Of a DNA stretch of 64,000 bases, positions 59,791 to 64,000 are shown piece after piece (positions within the stretch are counted from its first letter, which is position 1; every line of letters begins with the position of its first letter). The notes under the pieces were generated by a model that worked only from the letters and a program-made list of their open reading frames with translations, was not told the origin of the DNA and ran no database searches. Both the position numbers and the translations under genes were made by a program. The stretch is from Hevea brasiliensis (taxonomy: Eukaryota > Streptophyta > Magnoliopsida > Malpighiales > Euphorbiaceae): the NCBI RefSeq assembly GCF_030052815.1, contig NC_079495.1, forward strand, positions 55,778,773-55,842,772, given 5' to 3'.

Positions 59791-60760
59791 TTACAATGTT
59801 TCATAGGGTGCCGTTTGTATGCTAGCATGACACATATTATTGTATACAAATTCTGTTAATGGGATGTATCTGTCTCATATCTCTCGGATTCAAGGACAGA
59901 AGTTCTCAGTATATTCTCGAGGGTTTATTCCATTTTACAGGTTATTATTATCATTTCATTTTATTATTTATAGAAACTCAACGAGTTTCAAAATTTACCT
60001 GAATCACTTGTTTCGACTGTCCATCCGTTTGAGGATGATAAGTCGTACTGATATCTTTAAGCTTATAGCAATTACTGTGGTACAGGTAATTCACATTAAT
60101 ATAACTGAGTCACTGACTCTAGCTACCTTACAAGTGTAGTCGTTTGATAGGCTAGTTCTGAAGTTTTACATTTCTGACTAAAATTTTCACATTTATTTCA
60201 GAATAGTACTCTATTCGGATGCAATCGTATCAATTTATAGATTACTTACAAATATTCTTAATTTATCAGTATCACGAGGAAGTACATAGCTCTACACAAT
60301 AATCTCGTGTGCATCAGTAACTGCAGCTTACAATACAAACATCGAGAACATTACATAGTCACTACGTTATAACCTCATGGACTAGGTTTTCTAACATCTT
60401 ATCTTTCTCGAATCCACTAATATCCCAAACCGATTCTGATTACAATTTCCTTTGACAATTACTAACAGTAACATCTTTGCCCTCATCTAGAGCAATTCTA
60501 TTACTGTAACTTACTTTTAGGTCCTCTTGCCTTACATTAAGTAGGCTCGCCAATTAGCTTTATAATTTACGGTATGTTAAAAAATACTTTTAGCTAACAA
60601 TTCTTCCAAAATTAATGTCAACCATACTTGTTATTGTAGTTATTATCCTAAAGGACTAGTCACTAATACATCAAAATTCATTTCCATGTAAAGGAATAAC
60701 AACATAACATATAGTTCTGACACTAACACACAACTAAGTAGTGCTGGGATCAAATAATAA
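59791..60760 (-). pseudogene. E4 scrambled pol remnant
   Basis: Collinear with 21728-22700. Right after the mini-Gag stop, a protease scrap is recognisable. An older integrase piece reads [17 protein letters not shown] (about 60000-60055), then the 75-bp intron-like insert (59924-59998), then LENILRTSVLE and YIPLTEFVYNN...HASIQTAPYET down to about 59800. This piece duplicates integrase segments that also occur intact just downstream, so two integrase segments of different origin stand in tandem. Confidence 0.65.
59924..59998 (-). other. Intron-like insert in old integrase piece, E4
   Basis: Follows ATTCAG with GTAAAT; the 3' end reads AA where E2 has AG, a single G-to-A change. Length 75 bp as in E2. 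Confidence 0.6.
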
Positions 60761-61456
60761 CTAATTGTTTCTTTCAAAAATTAAGAACTTACCAGCAGCT
60801 ACATCTGAAGTTTCTGCTCCTTTTACTTGGCGCATAGTGGACACTCCGACTGGTGCGCTACTATATTCGGGTTGATTCACTGTGTTATAGTGGTGAGGAG
60901 TACTAACTCTATTTCTATCTTGACTCTGACTGACGGTCTGTGAACTCCGGAGAGCAGATCGAGGTGGTTTAGCACAATCTTTAGCAAAGTGTCCAAGTTT
61001 TCCACAATTGTAACAGGCTCCAGAGGCCTTACGACAAATACCTCCATGTAGCTTACCACAAACATGGCAGAAACGGGCAGGATAGGAACTTCTGGTTGTT
61101 CGACGACTAGATCTTGGTGGTCTCTGCCCTGATGATCCGCCTCTATCATAATTCTGAGCTCGGGGTTCCTCAAATTCTTTTCTCTTCCCTAAATTACTGT
61201 TCGAACTCTGACCCATAGGTTTCTCCCTCTTTTCCATTTCACACTGCCCTTGTAGGGGTTGGGTCTGTACTTGGGCTTGCGCTAACAGATTATCAGCCAG
61301 TTGTTGAAAGAAAGTGGCCATTTGCTGGGCCATTTGTGCAGTAATTTGTACCGGTAAAACTGGTACAGTCAGGCCTTCAACATTTCGTGGAGCTGGGGCC
61401 TCAACTTGTTCTTCTGCCATCACAGACTGTTCTATTATCTCATTCTTCTCTTCCAT
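60761..61456 (-). CDS. E4 mini-Gag (capsid-less Gag), intact frame
   Basis: An uninterrupted 231-residue frame from ATG at 61456, about 165 nt downstream of the primer-binding site. An acidic/Gln-rich N-terminus (QMAQQMATFFQQL at 41-53) leads straight into a basic Ser/Arg region and two metal-binding motifs: C130-C133-H137-C141 (CHVCGKLHGGIC) and the retroviral-type knuckle C148-C151-H156-C161. The roughly 100-residue capsid core of E1 Gag is missing. Likely role is RNA binding and packaging into particles supplied by a full element (inference). It is the only long unbroken frame of the family, in contrast to pol, and may be under some constraint. The E2 units carry frameshifted copies. Confidence 0.75.
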   Translation of the reverse strand: MEEKNEIIEQSVMAEEQVEAPAPRNVEGLTVPVLPVQITAQMAQQMATFFQQLADNLLAQAQVQTQPLQGQCEMEKREKPMGQSSNSNLGKRKEFEEPRAQNYDRGGSSGQRPPRSSRRTTRSSYPARFCHVCGKLHGGICRKASGACYNCGKLGHFAKDCAKPPRSALRSSQTVSQSQDRNRVSTPHHYNTVNQPEYSSAPVGVSTMRQVKGAETSDVAAGKFLIFERNN

Positions 61457-61621
61457 TTTTTTGACAGAATTTTCTATTCCTGTACAACCAACACAAGGAG
61501 ATTCCTCTCCATTAGTTCACATTTATGATGTAAATGTACTATATGTATCAAACATTTGAGCAGTTGTAGTTCTGACAAAAAGATTTCAAATTCACAGTTC
61601 GAAATTCACTTTAAAACCATT

Positions 61622-61633
61622 GCTCTAATACCA
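61622..61633 (-). promoter_or_regulatory. E4 primer-binding site
   Basis: On the minus strand TGGTATTAGAGC, one C-to-T change from the E1/E2 site. Confidence 0.75.
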
Positions 61634-61865
61634 CTTAAACATGCCACACCCTACCCCTCTGTAAGGCATGACATGATCCCGTAGTATACCTAATGAATTA
61701 TCAACTCCGTCTACTGATAACCCATTAAATACACTACAAGGGATTTTAAAAACTTTTCTTACTTCTTTCACAATGGTGAGCACTATTTACAGGTGTTAAA
61801 AACTTTTGTGAATTGAAGTGATAGAACTAACACATTTGACTTATTTGGAATTTCTGTAAAAATTT

Positions 61866-61878
61866 TGGCAGAGTGCCA
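61866..61878 (-). other. LTR hairpin 2 (TGGCA / TGCCA)
   Basis: Five pairs; the 3' LTR equivalent (54828-54840) has one mismatch. Confidence 0.5.
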
Positions 61879-62263
61879 TCTGTATTTTGGATAAAAAAAG
61901 TTCTTCAGAAACCCTGTAAAAAGCACGTCAATATTTTTCCAAATCTCAACTCCAACAAAATTCAATACAATATTTTTCTCAACTCAATCCACAACAATTT
62001 TTCAGTATCTTCAAAGGATGAGATAAAAGAAATATAATACAAATTTTACAAGTCAAAATAACTCATAATTCACTTTACAACTTCAATGTACAATTTTAAT
62101 TTACAACTGCTCAAATAATTTACATACATATTATTACATGCATACATCAGACCTATGTACATGGGTATACCTATAATATACCCGAGTCGGTCCAAAGTGT
62201 CTTCAAAGAAACTTACTCATCGCTCTATGCTCTTCTTACCTGCGACAGCATACAAAGCTATCG

Positions 62264-62280
62264 CTGAGTGGTGAACTCAG
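62264..62280 (-). other. LTR hairpin 1 (CTGAGT / ACTCAG)
   Basis: Six pairs with a 5-nt loop, as in the 3' LTR. Confidence 0.6.
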
Positions 62281-64000
62281 TGGTGCACAACTATAATTTA
62301 AAACATAGTACAATATACATTGACAAAATTTACAGTAAATAATTTGGAAATCTGAATACTCATCAAATTTCAAAACTCAAAATATTCATTGCCAATAATG
62401 TAAATCATTTGTATAAATGACTTTGATCACAAAATTCAATTTATCAAATCGTGACTAACCATTTAAGTAATTCCAACAAAATCAATTATACATAAACCAT
62501 AATTGAAATCACAATTCTTTAGCATTCAAAAGCCATTCTGTATCTCAAAAATCATTATGTATCTCAAAAATCAATCTTTATCTCAAAACCATGTTGTATC
62601 TCAAAACCATGTCAGAGCTCAAAAACCATTTGTAGCTCAAAACCATCGTATCTCACAAATCATTCTTTATCTCACTAACTATGCAAGACTAATCCGATAG
62701 GGCCATCTTCGATGTGATTCTAACTCCCTATGGTCGGGGAGGTCGAATCAGATTCTAACTCCCTATGGTCGGGGAGGTCAAATCATCGTGCACAGTACCA
62801 TCACAATAATGAATCTTCCGCAAGGGCCATAACGATAAAATAAACTTAGATCTAACCTTAAATCAGAGGAAAATCTAAGCCTGTGCACGTACCATGGTAA
62901 TCAAAACACAACTAACTCCATTGTCTTCTCAACAAATGAGAGAGACGGGTAATAACCTAGTCAAGCATCTATAGTGAGATATAAAACAATATCACAATCC
63001 TTTCAGTGAGCATAAATCACAATACAATTCGATTCAAAGTCAATTTCAATATCCAATAATTTTTATGCTCATCGCAATTCAAATCATAAATTTGTATTTT
63101 TCCATGAAAATTACCATCACAATTCAAAACATGTTCTATCACAATTTTCCAAAACATAATTATTCAATCCATAACAATGCTTAATACTTGTGGAAATACC
63201 ATTTCACAAAGCTAAGTTCATACATACTATAACAATTTCAATAATCATTGAATCAAATCCAATGCTTGTTAAACATAACACATAAGAAAAATATGTCATT
63301 TAATCATATGAAATATTCAAAACAAAATCAGTTAAAAACTAGCTGTGCACAAACCTCTGATGACTGTCTCCTGGTCTGGACTCAGTGTTTCCTTCCCTTT
63401 CCCTGAGTCTTTACTAACTGAGAAACACAATTTGAAGTGTTTCAGTACTAAATTAAACTGTCTCTATCGATAATGTTTGACAAATAATTCACTGAAAGCT
63501 ATTATTTGCTTAATCACCTAATATACCGACCCTCGATGCGTTTAAGGTAAATTAGGTTTTAGTGTCATTAATATGTCACATTCGATAGGGTTTTAGGGTT
63601 GGTACGTTTTACCAAACTCATTTCCTTGTTTAGTGCATTTTAATGCAACTTGCTGGATTTCGGTATACTAGTTTGACCTAGCCGGACGACCTAGTTCCCT
63701 CGGTTTTCGGGTTTCGGTCAAAACTACAAACTTGTAGATCTATGTCTTATGGAACGCAGGGAAAAATTTTAGGTCATTCTGAGTTAAGTAGACCAAGTTA
63801 TTATACTATTGCTGGTCAAATGGCATCAAATTAGGTCAATTTTAGGTCAATTTGGTCAACTTTGGTTCGGCCAGTTTTTGGACCCGAACTTGTGCAAGCT
63901 GTTTGACTTGCTTATGGTCATTTCTGGGCTTTGGTGTCTTCATAAGACTTGTAGGTATGGGTCTTAACTATTCATGGTTAAAATTTCAGGTCACTTCGAT

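Larger units (their letters stand above)
54603..64000 (-). mobile_element. E4, minus-strand E2-family element, continues past window
   Basis: 3' LTR (54603-58687), polypurine tract, integrase, pol remnant, mini-Gag, primer-binding site and the first 2359 bp of the 5' LTR (61642 onward), all read leftward. The internal region is 2954 bp and has the same order and deletions as the E2 units, so this deleted form has moved at least twice. The two LTRs differ by about four transitions in the first 240 bp compared. Five bases left of it are CTCCT; the matching copy would be outside the window. Confidence 0.88.
61642..64000 (-). repeat. E4 5' LTR, partial
   Basis: First 2359 bp (the LTR 3' part in minus orientation), matching 54603 onward with rare transitions. 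Hairpin 2 at 61866-61878 (TGGCA/TGCCA), hairpin 1 at 62264-62280, 19-bp repeats at about 62524-62674. The window ends inside it. Confidence 0.9.

Noticed and set aside
63990..64000. Last seven bases differ from the other LTR copies
   Set aside because: Too short to tell a junction from sequence error at the window edge.

Overview
The window is plant nuclear DNA, probably from a dicot (A+T-rich, long-LTR Ty3/gypsy chromoviruses, no organellar or bacterial features; species not identifiable). It looks like a gene-poor, heterochromatic block. I found no host gene, tRNA, rRNA or CRISPR array. Almost every base belongs to Ty3/gypsy retrotransposons inserted into one another. They resemble the Tekay/Del chromovirus clade: LTRs of 3.1-4.1 kb starting TGTAAC, a primer-binding site matching initiator Met-tRNA (TGGTATCAGAGC), gag with a CCHC knuckle, protease-RT-RNase H-integrase, and a C-terminal chromodomain-like tail.

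Layout. 1-5633 is old flanking DNA holding a decayed minus-strand gag-like frame (about 4350-4894) and a solo LTR of family S (625-3736, duplicated target ATTTC). 5634-41727 is element E1 with two LTRs (5634-9117 and 38257-41727). Its pol is split by a second family-S solo LTR (11564-14676, duplicated target ACTAA) and by a 21-kb block (15502-36626, duplicated target AAGCT). That block is an outer LTR containing a tandem array of element E2: LTR-internal-LTR-internal-LTR-partial internal, period about 7.0 kb. 41728-42375 is A+T-rich DNA with a 294-bp duplication. 42376-50654 is element E3; its integrase is cut by another LTR of its own family (50655-54602), which is in turn cut by minus-strand element E4 (54603 to beyond the window end).

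Coding state. E1 and E3 once encoded complete gag-pol but carry many nonsense codons, mostly TAG at former CAG or TGG codons, as expected from decay of methylated CHG sites. E2 and E4 are short derivatives: a mini-Gag with zinc fingers but no capsid region, then a scrambled pol remnant, then a second, better-preserved integrase plus chromodomain. Protease, RT and RNase H are missing, so they would need proteins from a relative.

Most interesting signals: (1) an intron-like GT...AG insert of 75-76 bp at exactly the same integrase position in E3 and in the older pol remnants of E2/E4, absent from E1 and from the second integrase of E2/E4; (2) LTR bodies built from degenerate units of about 200 bp, the same spacings recurring between families; (3) two short LTR hairpins whose stems co-vary between families; (4) differences between the E2 copies concentrated at CAG/CTG and other CHG sites, which look like base-calling artefact on methylated DNA.
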